In this document: positions 41,796 through 51,013 of the stretch, in pieces
How positions within the stretch are numbered: position 1 is the first letter of the stretch
Layout: every line of letters starts with the position of its first letter
Source: Halanaerobiaceae bacterium ANBcell28
GTDB lineage: Bacteria; Bacillota; Halanaerobiia; Halanaerobiales; DTU029
DNA: 64,000 bases
Direction: 5' to 3'
NCBI GenBank assembly: GCA_037623315.1
Contig: JBBJJH010000001.1
Span: forward strand, 198,600-262,599
Notes under the pieces: generated by a model
What the model was told of the DNA's origin: nothing
Databases searched by the model: none
Seen by the model: only the letters and a program-made list of their open reading frames with translations
Made by a program: the position numbers and the translations under genes

Positions 41796-42218
41796 CTATT
41801 TAACGACTATACCCATACTACGCGCTGTACCAGCAATCATACTCATGGCAGCTTCAACACTTCCAGCATTCAAGTCTTTCATCTTGATTTCAGCAATTTC
41901 TTTCACTGCATCTTTACTAATAGTAGCAACTTTTTCGGTTTTTGGTCTACCCGATGCAGTATCTATACCCGCAGCTTTTTTGATAAGAATAGCAGCTGGC
42001 GGAGTCTTTGTAATAAAAGTAAAAGAGCGATCTGCATATACTGTAATCTCCACAGGTATAATCATACCTGGTTGATCTTGTGTTTTAGCATTAAAAGCTT
42101 TACAAAATTCCATAATATTAACACCATGCTGTCCTAGTGCTGGTCCTACAGGTGGTGCAGGATTAGCTTTGCCAGCTGGTATTTGCAGCTTAATTTGACC
42201 TATAACTTTTTTAGCCAT
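41796..42218 (-). CDS. rplK: 50S ribosomal protein L11
   Basis: 140 residues. It starts [20 protein letters not shown], with [19 protein letters not shown] in the thiostrepton-binding N-terminal domain and [14 protein letters not shown] and the [11 protein letters not shown] end in the rRNA-binding domain. It supports factor binding and the stringent response. Confidence 0.98.
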   Translation of the reverse strand: MAKKVIGQIKLQIPAGKANPAPPVGPALGQHGVNIMEFCKAFNAKTQDQPGMIIPVEITVYADRSFTFITKTPPAAILIKKAAGIDTASGRPKTEKVATISKDAVKEIAEIKMKDLNAGSVEAAMSMIAGTARSMGIVVK

Positions 42219-42245
42219 CTTCTTTCCTCCTTACTAAATAAAAAA

Positions 42246-42776
42246 TTATTCTTTCTCTATTTGATAAAATTCTAATTCAAGAGGTGTTTCCCTCCCGAAC
42301 ATAGAAACAAGAACTTTAGCCTTACCTTGTTGTGCATGGACTTCTTGAACTACGCCGATAAAATCCTCAAAGGGACCATCGACGATTTTTACATTATCGC
42401 CCTCTTGAAATTCTGCAAGCACTTTTCTTTCTTCAAGTCCCATATCTCGCAGAATATGATCGGCTTCTTCTTCCTGCAATGGTAAAGGTTTAGTACCACC
42501 ACTAACAAAACCGGTAACTCCCGGCGTGTTTCTAACAACATACCACGAATCATCAGTCATAATCATTTCAACTAACACATAACCTGGAAAAATTTTTTTA
42601 CTAACTACTTTTTCTTTTCCTTTTTTCTTCTCAATCTTTTCTTCAGTAGGAACTAATATGCGGAATATTTTATCTCCCATACCAGTAGTTTCAATTCTTT
42701 TTTCAAGGTTTGTCTTCACTTTGTTTTCATGACCTGAATAAGTATGAACAACATACCAGTTTTTTTCTTCTGCCAT
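42246..42776 (-). CDS. nusG: Transcription termination/antitermination protein NusG
   Basis: 176 residues. The NGN domain (WYVVHTYSGHENKVKTNLEK, KIFPGYVLVEM, VRNTPGVTGFVSGG) binds the polymerase clamp. The C-terminal KOW (FQEGDNVKIVDGPFEDFIGVV) contacts S10 or Rho. It is in the conserved secE-nusG-rplK order. Confidence 0.98.
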   Translation of the reverse strand: MAEEKNWYVVHTYSGHENKVKTNLEKRIETTGMGDKIFRILVPTEEKIEKKKGKEKVVSKKIFPGYVLVEMIMTDDSWYVVRNTPGVTGFVSGGTKPLPLQEEEADHILRDMGLEERKVLAEFQEGDNVKIVDGPFEDFIGVVQEVHAQQGKAKVLVSMFGRETPLELEFYQIEKE

Positions 42777-42816
42777 AATAAAGGATTCTAGCTATGTAGA
42801 ACCCCCACCTCCCTAA

Positions 42817-43017
42817 TTACATAATTAACGGCGTAATAAGATTAGAAAGCACTTGATCAAAAATCCCAATCGCAACAATCAGCACTAAAATCGTAACAAC
42901 AACAACAGCAGTATTGCTTTTTACTTCTTCACGACTAGGCCAATTTGATTTTTTCATTTCTGCTTTAACTTGACGAAAAAATTTAGCAATCTTTCCAAAA
43001 AAACCTAACTCTGCCAT
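42817..43017 (-). CDS. secE: Protein translocase subunit SecE
   Basis: 66 residues, the single-span form. A basic amphipathic N-terminus (FGKIAKFFRQVKAEMKKSNWPS) is followed by one membrane segment at about 35-58. It clamps SecY. It sits between rpmG and nusG. Confidence 0.97.
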   Translation of the reverse strand: MAELGFFGKIAKFFRQVKAEMKKSNWPSREEVKSNTAVVVVTILVLIVAIGIFDQVLSNLITPLIM

Positions 43018-43048
43018 CTGCTTTCACCCCAAACATTTAAGATTTGTT

Positions 43049-43198
43049 TTACTTTGTTTCACGGTGAGCGGTATGTTTTTTGCATTTCTTACAATATTTT
43101 TTTGTTTCCATACGTTCTCTATGTTGCTGTTTATTCTTTGTAATGCTGTAATTTCTACTTTTACAATCAGTACATTCTAATGTAACAATCTCTCTCAT
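43049..43198 (-). CDS. rpmG: 50S ribosomal protein L33 (zinc-binding form)
   Basis: A 49-residue protein. It begins [17 protein letters not shown] and has Cys9, Cys12, Cys36 and Cys39 as the zinc site. ATG 43198 follows GAGGGGGTGG. It is the first gene of the rpmG-secE-nusG-rplK-rplA run, as in many Firmicutes. Confidence 0.96.
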   Translation of the reverse strand: MREIVTLECTDCKSRNYSITKNKQQHRERMETKKYCKKCKKHTAHRETK

Positions 43199-43243
43199 AC
43201 AGTGCCACCCCCTCAAAATATCCTATAGGTGCAACATTAATTA

Positions 43244-43271
43244 ATTTATCATATTCTAAAGTCGTTGTCAA
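43244..43271 (-). promoter_or_regulatory. Sigma-A promoter of rpmG-secE-nusG
   Basis: Minus-strand TTGACA (43266-43271), a 16-nt spacer and TAAATT (43244-43249), about 45 bases upstream of rpmG. Confidence 0.7.
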
Positions 43272-43275
43272 TAAT

Positions 43276-43313
43276 TTTTTAAGCATGTGCCATCAATGAC
43301 ACATGCTTAAAAA
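43276..43313 (-). other. Long hairpin between the second tuf and rpmG
   Basis: AAGCATGTG (43281-43289) and CACATGCTT (43300-43308) pair, and flanking TTTTT/AAAAA extend the stem to about 14 bp. The T-run is on the 5' side and the A-run on the 3' side in both directions, so it is not a canonical intrinsic terminator. It may still end or stabilise tuf mRNA. Confidence 0.7.
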
Positions 43314-43366
43314 TCAAAATAAGCAAAAAACTCTATGGTCATATAAAAATCAATTAACAATTCACA

Positions 43367-44560
43367 CTACTCTATAATTTCTGTTACAACACCTGCGCCA
43401 ACAGTGTGGCCACCTTCACGAATAGCAAATCTTAAACCTTCTTCCATAGCTATCGGGGTAATAAGTTCACCATTCATTTCAATGTTGTCTCCAGGCATTA
43501 CCATTTCTACTCCGTCTGGTAAATTAATAATTCCTGTCACATCTGTTGTACGGAAATAAAACTGTGGTCTATATCCGTTAAAGAATGGAGTATGTCTTCC
43601 TCCCTCTTCTTTTGATAATACATATACCTCAGCTTTGAACTTTGTATGTGGTGTAATACTACCTGGCTTAGCTAGTACTTGACCTCTCTCGATGTCTTCT
43701 CTTTTTACACCTCTTAATAAAGCTCCTATATTATCTCCTGCAACTGCTTCATCAAGAAGTTTTCTAAACATCTCAACACCAGTTACTGTTGTTGTTTCTG
43801 TATCTTTGATACCAATAACTTCTACTTCATCTCCTGGATGTAAGGTTCCTCTTTCTACCCTACCTGTAGCAACTGTTCCACGACCAGTGATACTAAATAC
43901 ATCCTCAACTGGCATCAAGAATGGCTTGTCTGTATCTCTTTCTGGTTCTGGAATGTAGCTGTCAACCTCTGTCATCAATTCGATGATTTTGCTTCCCCAT
44001 GGTCCTTCTGGATCTGAGCTCTCTAATGCCTGTAAAGCTGAACCCACTACTACCGGAATATCATCTCCTGGGAATTCATATTCGCTTAACAACTCTCTTA
44101 CTTCCATTTCTACTAACTCGATTAATTCTTCATCATCTACCATATCTGCTTTGTTTAAGAATACTACTATAGATGGCACTCCAACCTGACGAGCTAATAA
44201 GATATGCTCTCTTGTTTGAGGCATTGGACCATCTGCTGCTGATACTACGAGAATACCACCATCCATTTGTGCTGCTCCTGTAATCATATTTTTTACATAG
44301 TCAGCATGGCCAGGACAATCAACATGAGCATAATGTCTGTTTTCTGTCTCATACTCAACGTGAGATGTCGCAATTGTGATTCCTCTTTCTCTTTCTTCCG
44401 GAGCATTATCAATTGTATCAAATGCTCTTGCTTCTGCACCACCATGATTTGCTAATACAGCAGTGATTGCAGCAGTTAAAGTCGTTTTACCATGGTCAAC
44501 GTGACCGATTGTTCCAATATTAACATGGGGTTTTGTTCTTTCAAACTTTGCTTTTGCCAT
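43367..44560 (-). CDS. tuf: Elongation factor Tu, copy 2
   Basis: 397 residues, the same protein as copy 1 at 27414, with the same GTPase motifs. The start ATG 44560 and 15 bases upstream of it, including the ribosome site, match copy 1. Similarity ends at once beyond the stop codon. One silent difference is seen in the Ile codon near the end. This copy lies between sigH and rpmG, so it has a different transcription context from the str copy. Confidence 0.98.
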   Translation of the reverse strand: MAKAKFERTKPHVNIGTIGHVDHGKTTLTAAITAVLANHGGAEARAFDTIDNAPEERERGITIATSHVEYETENRHYAHVDCPGHADYVKNMITGAAQMDGGILVVSAADGPMPQTREHILLARQVGVPSIVVFLNKADMVDDEELIELVEMEVRELLSEYEFPGDDIPVVVGSALQALESSDPEGPWGSKIIELMTEVDSYIPEPERDTDKPFLMPVEDVFSITGRGTVATGRVERGTLHPGDEVEVIGIKDTETTTVTGVEMFRKLLDEAVAGDNIGALLRGVKREDIERGQVLAKPGSITPHTKFKAEVYVLSKEEGGRHTPFFNGYRPQFYFRTTDVTGIINLPDGVEMVMPGDNIEMNGELITPIAMEEGLRFAIREGGHTVGAGVVTEIIE

Positions 44561-44632
44561 TTCCTTCACTCTCCTAAATATCATCGTTTTTTAAAATTAA
44601 AATATTTTAGCTGTTTTTCAGCATTTATATGT

Positions 44633-44655
44633 AACCACCTATTTGGTGGTTTTTT
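44633..44655 (+). terminator. Plus-strand terminator between sigH and tuf
   Basis: AACCACC, a 5-nt loop, GGTGGTT and then TTTT. The T-run follows the stem on the plus strand only, although both neighbouring genes are on the minus strand. It may stop antisense transcription. Confidence 0.65.
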
Positions 44656-44669
44656 AACATAAAGAATAA

Positions 44670-45314
44670 TTATATATTATGTTTTTCTAAAAATAATTCA
44701 AGTTTTCTTTTTACTCTCTGCAATGCATTATCAACAGACTTAACGTGCTTGTCCAATGCTTCTGCAATAGATTGATAAGATTTACCTTCTAAATACTCCT
44801 GCAATACATCTAATTCTAACTGACTAAGCATTTCAGTTATTTGGTTTTCAATTAAATCATATGTTTCTCTACTAATTATCAATTCTTCGGGATTGGTTAA
44901 CTTTCCGCCTTTTAAAACATCTAACAATGTACGATCCGACTCTTCATCATATATAGGTCTATTTAAAGACACATAAGAGTTTAACGGTTGATGTTTTTGA
45001 CGCGTAGCCGCTTTAATAGCAGTAATTATTTGTCTGGTTATACATAATTCAGCGAAAGCCCTAAAAGATGCCAAACGCTCCACCTTATAGTCTCGAATAG
45101 CTTTAAATAAACCTATCATACCCTCTTGTACTATGTCCTCGCGATCAGCTCCTACAAGAAAGTATGAACGCGACTTAGCAAGCACAAAATTCTTATAACG
45201 CTTTATTAGCGTTTCTTCAGCAATTCGGTCACCCTCTTGTACTAAATCAATTAATTCCTCATCATTCATTTTAGAATAATCTTCGTAATCTCTTTCCTGA
45301 ATATTAACCCTCAA
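44670..45314 (-). CDS. sigH: RNA polymerase sigma-H factor (sporulation-type, sigma-70 family)
   Basis: 214 residues. Region 2 (NFVLAKSRSYFLVGADREDIVQEGMIGLFKAIRDY) carries the polymerase-binding and -10 contacts. Region 4 is the C-terminal helix-turn-helix (YQSIAEALDKHVKSVDNALQ). The place next to rlmB and the secE-nusG cluster is that of B. subtilis sigH. It directs early-sporulation and stationary-phase genes in that organism. Whether this organism forms spores cannot be told here. Confidence 0.93.
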   Translation of the reverse strand: MRVNIQERDYEDYSKMNDEELIDLVQEGDRIAEETLIKRYKNFVLAKSRSYFLVGADREDIVQEGMIGLFKAIRDYKVERLASFRAFAELCITRQIITAIKAATRQKHQPLNSYVSLNRPIYDEESDRTLLDVLKGGKLTNPEELIISRETYDLIENQITEMLSQLELDVLQEYLEGKSYQSIAEALDKHVKSVDNALQRVKRKLELFLEKHNI

Positions 45315-45359
45315 TCAGACCCCCCCTAACCATATAAAACCGATACCTTATACATTACT

Positions 45360-45388
45360 ATTATACTGATTTAAGATAACTTAGTCAA
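45360..45388 (-). promoter_or_regulatory. Sigma-A promoter of sigH
   Basis: Minus-strand TTGACT (45383-45388), a 17-nt spacer and a perfect TATAAT (45360-45365), in the short gap between rlmB and sigH. Confidence 0.82.
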
Positions 45389-45401
45389 GCTATATATATT
45401 T

Positions 45402-46136
45402 TTAGTATTTATATCTTTGACGCAACGCTTCGTAGATAATAACAGCAGCAGCTACAGAAGCGTTTAAAGAGCCCAACTCTCCCAACATAGGTATTTTTAT
45501 CAAAAAATCACATTTTTCTTTAACTAACCTTCTTAGACCTTTTCCTTCACTTCCTATAACAATTGCAATTGGACCTTTAAAATCAGCATTAAAGTGAAGT
45601 TGATCTCCTGTCATATCTGCCCCTGATATCCACAGACCATTTTCTTTTAATTCATCAATTGCATTATTTATATTTGAGACTTCTGATAAATTTATGTGCT
45701 CTATTGCACCAGCTGAACTTTTTACAACAACTGGTGTTATGCCAACAGCACGTTTATCCTGATAAATTATTCCATGAGCTCCAGCAGCATAGGCAGTTCT
45801 AATAATTGCTCCAAAATTATGTGGATCCTGTATTTGATCCAGTACTATTATGAACGGATCTTGACCTTGATTTTTTGCTAAATCTACTATTTCTCTAGGA
45901 CTTAGCAATTTCTTTTCAGCTGCAAAAGCCATAACTCCCTGGTGAACATGAGAGTCCGCCATTTGATCCAACTTAATTTTAGGAGCCCATTCCACTCTAA
46001 TACTCTGTTTTTTTGCTTCTTTTAATATTAAGTCTACTTTTTCACCTTTAATTCCTTTTTGTAACAAAATATTATCTATTCTCCTATTACCTTTAAGTGC
46101 TTCTAAAACCGGATTTCTTCCTTCGATTTTAGCCAT
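45402..46136 (-). CDS. rlmB: 23S rRNA (guanosine-2251-2'-O)-methyltransferase RlmB
   Basis: A 244-residue SPOUT methyltransferase. An N-terminal L30e-like substrate domain (IEGRNPVLEALKGNRRID) precedes the knot motifs DQIQDPHNFGAIIRTAYAAG, VIGSEGKGL and GELGSLNASVAAAVIIYEAL. It is the TrmH-group member found next to cysS-mrnC-thyX. Assignment to G2251 rests on family resemblance. Confidence 0.92.
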   Translation of the reverse strand: MAKIEGRNPVLEALKGNRRIDNILLQKGIKGEKVDLILKEAKKQSIRVEWAPKIKLDQMADSHVHQGVMAFAAEKKLLSPREIVDLAKNQGQDPFIIVLDQIQDPHNFGAIIRTAYAAGAHGIIYQDKRAVGITPVVVKSSAGAIEHINLSEVSNINNAIDELKENGLWISGADMTGDQLHFNADFKGPIAIVIGSEGKGLRRLVKEKCDFLIKIPMLGELGSLNASVAAAVIIYEALRQRYKY

Positions 46137-46139
46137 TTT

Positions 46140-46961
46140 TTACACTCCTTTATGCTCTTTTAAAATTTCAAATGCTCTATTTTTAGTAATAATTTTGCCA
46201 CGACAATCCTCATGTTGCATTGTATTTTCAGGACAATATCCAAGACGAATACAATTAGGACCTGCATCCTCAAAAATATCTGGAGCTGTTTTTTTACATA
46301 ACTTTAACATTTTATTTGCCATATCTCTAATTTCTTTTTGTGCATTTTTGCAGCAACGTATTCTGAACCAATCACGCAAAGCATGGGCATTCATGCCAAT
46401 TAGCGCCTTAAATTCTGTTGCCTGTGGCTTTAAATATCTTAAATCTTCCTCAGGAATATCATTAGCAACACCCTGATCATACCAGTTTTCAATTAAATTT
46501 AATATATCATCAGAATTATAAGTATATATCACTTTTTTTATTTCTTCTGGAAGATATTCTCCTAAAGACTTTCCATTAGCAAGGGACAGGTTTTCAATAT
46601 TTATAGATACCTCTCCTTTAAAATTTTCTATATTATCAGGAATTACTATGTCAAAACTTCTTTTACCATCTTTATCAGCTCTACCTGATTTAATCATATA
46701 AGAAGCCAGTCTTTTTCTTACAAGTTGGACTTCAGTTACTCGTGCATAACCTTCAACAGCAAATATAAAAAAGTCAAACTCTACTGCTGCTTCGTGACCG
46801 CTTTCAATTATTTTCTTTACTAGTTTTTTAGAATAAGAACTAGCAAGGATATCATCTAAATTTCTTTCTGAACGAACAAATCTAGCAGCTAAGTCTGTAT
46901 ATACTTTTCCACCACCAGCTAATAATTCTACTTTTCCTTCTCCTACGTAAGCTTTTTCCAT
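46140..46961 (-). CDS. ThyX-like (FAD-dependent thymidylate synthase family) protein
   Basis: 273 residues. The ThyX fold is recognisable in FFIFAVEGYARVTEVQLVRK, ATEFKALIGMNAHALRDWFR and NAQKEIRDMANKMLKL, and the gene stands in the usual clostridial place of thyX. The signature RHRX7S reads Arg82-Lys83-Arg84 and Ser92, with His replaced by Lys. The upstream EH motif is EF (61-62). The C-terminal region is cysteine-rich (NCIRLGYCPE, HEDCRGK). It may be an active divergent enzyme making dTMP, or a paralogue with another role. I therefore give no gene symbol. Confidence 0.75.
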   Translation of the reverse strand: MEKAYVGEGKVELLAGGGKVYTDLAARFVRSERNLDDILASSYSKKLVKKIIESGHEAAVEFDFFIFAVEGYARVTEVQLVRKRLASYMIKSGRADKDGKRSFDIVIPDNIENFKGEVSINIENLSLANGKSLGEYLPEEIKKVIYTYNSDDILNLIENWYDQGVANDIPEEDLRYLKPQATEFKALIGMNAHALRDWFRIRCCKNAQKEIRDMANKMLKLCKKTAPDIFEDAGPNCIRLGYCPENTMQHEDCRGKIITKNRAFEILKEHKGV

Positions 46962-47151
46962 AATATATGCCTCCCCATTTTAAGCATACAACATTTTATC
47001 GCATTATATAATTTTACTACAAAAAGCATATTTAAAGCAAATCAAATATTTGACATTAATTAGCTGCTCTTTTTTGAATACAATATATAATTTAATAAAT
47101 AGCCCTTAATCATAAGTATTGTTTTCACTTTCCGTATTTTAAAAAATCAAG

Positions 47152-47538
47152 CTAATCAAAGTTAGCACTTATCTCTAGCCACAACTCTTCTAGTCTGTTT
47201 TTATTTCCCGATAAATATAAATAGCCAAATAAAGCTTCTAAACCTGTACTCAGACGATAGTCAAATATTTCAGCATTATTAGGAACTTGGCCAGTATTGG
47301 CATTTCTTCCACGCCTAACTATATCTTGCTCTTTGTCATTTAAATTATTCTTAAGCTTCTCTAGAGCCTGTGCTTGAGCGTTAGCATTTACCATATTAAT
47401 CGTCTTTTGATGCACTAAATGCAATTTTCTTATACCTTTTGCTAAGCAATACTCCCTGGCTTTTAATTCATAAATGCCATCTCCAACATATGCCAATAAT
47501 CTAGGCGATAGTAAAGATGCCTCTTTTTCTGAATACAT
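47152..47538 (-). CDS. mrnC: Mini-ribonuclease 3
   Basis: A 128-residue RNase III catalytic domain without the RNA-binding domain. LAYVGDGIYELKAREY carries the catalytic Asp20, and GRNANTGQVPNNAEIFDYRL and STGLEALFGYLYLSGN follow. It matures 23S rRNA ends in B. subtilis. It overlaps the cysS stop by one base, the standard pairing. Confidence 0.95.
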   Translation of the reverse strand: MYSEKEASLLSPRLLAYVGDGIYELKAREYCLAKGIRKLHLVHQKTINMVNANAQAQALEKLKNNLNDKEQDIVRRGRNANTGQVPNNAEIFDYRLSTGLEALFGYLYLSGNKNRLEELWLEISANFD

Positions 47539-49001
47539 TACTTATCACTTTCCTTTTCCCAGATAACTCCTTGAGGTGTATCCTTCACAACTACCCCTAA
47601 CTCATTAAGACGATTTCTAATCATATCAGCTAAATCCCAATCTTTTTTCTGACGAGCTTCTTCCCGTACGTCTAGAAGTAAATTCATCAAACTGTTTACT
47701 GTTTCTGAATCTCCAAAATCATCTCTTCCATCTTCTAATGGTTTTATTCCTAGCACAGTTAGAAATTTATTTAGCAAATAATTTGCTTGCATTAATAAAT
47801 CACTATTACTCTTAGTTAAGTTAAAGTCTTTTTTATTTATTAAGCGATTAATTTCTTTAATTAATTCATGTAAAACACCGATTGCTTGAGCTGTATTAAA
47901 GTCATCATCTAGCGCTTCCTCAAAAGCTGTTTTACTTGCAATTAAATCGCTGTCAAATTGTTCTATTTTATATTCTTTTTTAACTTCACTTGTCTGCTTA
48001 TTTAAGTCTCTATTAATGATCTCATTTACATTATTTATAGTATTTAAAACTCTTTTTAGAGCCGCATTTGTACTCTCAATTTCTTCAAAAGAAAAATCTA
48101 TAGGTGAACGATAATGTTTTGTCAAGAGAAAATAACGTAATTCTGATCCATCATATTTTTTTAATAACTCTCTAGTCGTAAAAAAATTACCAAGGGATTT
48201 AGACATTTTTTCACCTTTAAGTCTTACAGCACCATTATGAAGCCAGTATTTAGCAAAAGAATCCGGACCTACACACGCTTGAGATTGAGCTATCTCATTT
48301 TCATGATGCGGGAATATCAGATCGGCTCCACCTCCATGTATATCAAACTTTTTACCAAGATATTTCATAGACATAGCTGAGCATTCTATATGCCATCCTG
48401 GCCACCCCCTACCCCAGGGACTTTCCCAATCTTTTTCACCTTCAGGAGCCTTCTTCCAAAGAGCAAAATCCATTGGATTCTTCTTTTCTTCTAAAATTTC
48501 TATTCTTGCTCCAGCTTTCATATCCTCAAGTGTTCTACCAGATAATTTACCATAGCTATCAAACTTTTCTACATCAAAATATACATTTCCATTAACTTCA
48601 TAAGCATAACCCTTTTCAATTAATTTCTCAACTAGTTCAATAATAGCATCCATATTTTCTGTAGCTTTTGGATATTTACTGGCTCTTTTAACATTTAATT
48701 TCTCTATATCTTCCAAATAAGCTTTAGTGTACTTTTCTGCTAAATCTTCGGGACTAAGACCTTCTTCAACTGCTCGTTGGACTATTTTTTCATTTATGTC
48801 AGTAAAGTTTTGAATAAATTCAACATCATATCCCTTGTATTCAAGATAACGACGAACAACATCATAATTAACAGCAGCTCTTATATGACCTAAATGAGAA
48901 AAATTCTGTACAGTAAGCCCACAGACGTATATCATAACCCTATCATCATTAATTGGCTTAAATTCCTCTTTTTTTCTTGTAAGTGTATTATAAACTTTCA
49001 T
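47538..49001 (-). CDS. cysS: Cysteine--tRNA ligase
   Basis: A 487-residue class I synthetase. It has zinc-ligand Cys27 (YVCGLTV), the HIGH-type HLGH (36-39), the second metal region (WHIECSAMSMKYLG, HHENEIAQSQA) and KMSKSLGN. It charges tRNA-Cys. A T-box with a TGC specifier lies directly upstream, so it should be induced by uncharged tRNA-Cys. AAAGGAGG precedes the ATG. Confidence 0.98.
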   Translation of the reverse strand: MKVYNTLTRKKEEFKPINDDRVMIYVCGLTVQNFSHLGHIRAAVNYDVVRRYLEYKGYDVEFIQNFTDINEKIVQRAVEEGLSPEDLAEKYTKAYLEDIEKLNVKRASKYPKATENMDAIIELVEKLIEKGYAYEVNGNVYFDVEKFDSYGKLSGRTLEDMKAGARIEILEEKKNPMDFALWKKAPEGEKDWESPWGRGWPGWHIECSAMSMKYLGKKFDIHGGGADLIFPHHENEIAQSQACVGPDSFAKYWLHNGAVRLKGEKMSKSLGNFFTTRELLKKYDGSELRYFLLTKHYRSPIDFSFEEIESTNAALKRVLNTINNVNEIINRDLNKQTSEVKKEYKIEQFDSDLIASKTAFEEALDDDFNTAQAIGVLHELIKEINRLINKKDFNLTKSNSDLLMQANYLLNKFLTVLGIKPLEDGRDDFGDSETVNSLMNLLLDVREEARQKKDWDLADMIRNRLNELGVVVKDTPQGVIWEKESDK

Positions 49002-49036
49002 TGCTTATTTACCTCCTTTTGTAGATTTTAGATCTA

Positions 49037-49270
49037 ATAAAAATAAAACCCCCATCTCCAGGTACAGAGACGAAGGTTCGCGGTTCCACTCTATTAGGCA
49101 GTATGAAACTACCCACTCTTTTAAAATAACGGCGCTAACCGTAAACCCCTACTCTTAATTCAAGGTTTAACTCAAAGATGCATAAAAATCAGTTTCTATG
49201 GCTTGCTTTCAGCCAAGACAAGCCTCTCTATAATAGATTAAGCTGACTCTCTCTTCTTATCATCGTTATA
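49037..49270 (-). promoter_or_regulatory. T-box leader (tRNA-Cys) of cysS
   Basis: The T-box core GAGTGGAACCGCG is at 49079-49091 on the minus strand. It is followed by a terminator (CGTCTC/GAGATG, 49049-49076) and TTTTATTTTT. Stem I (about 49150-49268) includes the AGAGAG region and a specifier loop in which TGC (49180-49182), a Cys codon, is followed by A. Uncharged tRNA-Cys should favour the antiterminator and raise cysS expression. It fills the 340-base gap after gltX. Confidence 0.92.
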
Positions 49271-49343
49271 GCTATATTTACTTTTATACTTCTATAAAAT
49301 ACAATATCTTTCGCTAATATTTAAGAACCATATCAATTTTGTA

Positions 49344-50822
49344 TTATAGCTTTTCTGCTAGACTAAGAGCATTATCAAGTCTTGCTTTTGTTTCATTTAA
49401 GCCTAAAATATAAATCACATCGGTGATTTCAGGTCCCGAATTCATACCAGTTAATGCTACTCTTACAGGATGATAAATAGTTCTAGGTTTTACTGGCAAT
49501 TCTTTCCTTAGTTTCTTAAATATCTTATTAATCTTAGAAGGAGTTATTTCATCTAAGGCTTCTAATTTTTCAACCAAAGTATTAAAAACCAAATCTACAT
49601 TTTCACCTTTAAACTCCTCTATTGCTTTTTCTCTATCTTCAAATTTCAAGTCAGTGAAAAACAATTCTGCTTCTGCTGGAATTTGAGATAAAAAGTCAAC
49701 TCCTGTTCTAGCAGCCTCAATAACCCGTTTTAACCACTCATACTTTTCTTCAGAAATTTCATCTTGCAAATACCCTGCTTTTTGTAAATAAGGAATTGAC
49801 AATTGAACTATTCTATCAAGATCAGCTTCTCTAATATACTTTCCATTCATCCAGTTAAGCTTTTCTACATCAAACACAGCCGCACTTTTATTAACATCTG
49901 AAATATCAAAGCGTTCTACTATTTCGTCAATCGATAACAACTCTTCTTCGTCCTTTGTTGACCAACCAAGTAAAGATAAAAAGTTAAATAAAGCTTCCGG
50001 CAAATAACCCTTTTCCCTATATTCTCCTATGAAAACAGCATCGCTATCGCTTCTTTTCTTTAACTTAGCCTTGTTTTCATCTAAAATCAAAGGCATATGA
50101 GCAAAGCGGGGAGGTTCAAATCCCAAAGCTTCATATATTAAAATCTGTTTAGGTGTATTTGATAAATGGTCTTCACCTCTGACAACCTGACTAATTTTCA
50201 TTAATGAATCATCAATAACAACCGCAAAATTATAAGTAGGCATACCATCAGATTTAAAGATTATAAAATCGTCTAGAATAGAAGAACTAAAGGTAACTTC
50301 ACCTCTAATCATATCATCAACTATTATATCCCTATCAATATCTGGCGTTTTGAATCTTATGACTGGATTCCGACCTTCTTTTTCGTACTTCTCTTTCTCT
50401 TCTTTTGATAAATGACGGCATCTCGCATCATAACGAGGCATTTGACCTTTGCGAGATGCTTCTTCACGCATTTCATCTAACTCTTCTGGAGTACAATAAC
50501 AATAATAAGCTTTATCTTCAGCCAAAAGCTTATCTAAATATTCTTTATATATATCACTTCTTTCAGATTGACGGTATGGACCATAATCTCCTCCAACACC
50601 CGCTCCTTCATCTACATCTAAACCAAGCCACTCCATCTCTTTTAGAATAATGTCTTCAAACTCTTTAGTAGAGCGCTCTACATCAGTATCTTCAATACGT
50701 AAAATAAATACAGAGTTATTTTTTCTAGCCCAAAGCCAATTAAATAAAGCAGTCCTCATATTGCCAATATGAATCCTACCAGTCGGACTTGGCGCAAAAC
50801 GTAATCTTATTTTATCTGTCAT
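49344..50822 (-). CDS. gltX: Glutamate--tRNA ligase
   Basis: A 492-residue class I synthetase. HIGH is HIGN in PSPTGRIHIGNMRTALFNWL, and the KMSKS loop reads KLKKRSD. The GluRS-specific RFAPSPTG start and the alpha-helical anticodon-binding domain are present. Whether it also charges tRNA-Gln is not readable by eye. It has its own promoter. The cysS T-box lies downstream. Confidence 0.96.
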   Translation of the reverse strand: MTDKIRLRFAPSPTGRIHIGNMRTALFNWLWARKNNSVFILRIEDTDVERSTKEFEDIILKEMEWLGLDVDEGAGVGGDYGPYRQSERSDIYKEYLDKLLAEDKAYYCYCTPEELDEMREEASRKGQMPRYDARCRHLSKEEKEKYEKEGRNPVIRFKTPDIDRDIIVDDMIRGEVTFSSSILDDFIIFKSDGMPTYNFAVVIDDSLMKISQVVRGEDHLSNTPKQILIYEALGFEPPRFAHMPLILDENKAKLKKRSDSDAVFIGEYREKGYLPEALFNFLSLLGWSTKDEEELLSIDEIVERFDISDVNKSAAVFDVEKLNWMNGKYIREADLDRIVQLSIPYLQKAGYLQDEISEEKYEWLKRVIEAARTGVDFLSQIPAEAELFFTDLKFEDREKAIEEFKGENVDLVFNTLVEKLEALDEITPSKINKIFKKLRKELPVKPRTIYHPVRVALTGMNSGPEITDVIYILGLNETKARLDNALSLAEKL

Positions 50823-50894
50823 CTAAAACCACTTCCTTAAAATATCAGTCTTTTTAATCTTAAATACATTAAAATTTATTTTAACTATATTGTT

Positions 50895-50923
50895 ATTATA
50901 GAAGACTATTTTCTACAATACAA
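50895..50923 (-). promoter_or_regulatory. Sigma-A promoter of gltX
   Basis: Minus-strand TTGTAT (50918-50923), a 17-nt spacer and TATAAT (50895-50900), 73 bases upstream of gltX. Confidence 0.8.
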
Positions 50924-51013
50924 TATTTTAATATAAAACTTATTAGTTCACTGGAATTCTATAATCTACTTAAAAATAAGTATTTATTATATAAGAAATT
51001 TTGCGTATTTTTA

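Noticed and set aside
43276..43313. Intrinsic terminator of tuf copy 2
   Set aside because: The stem is strong but the T-run is on the wrong side in both directions; listed only as a hairpin.
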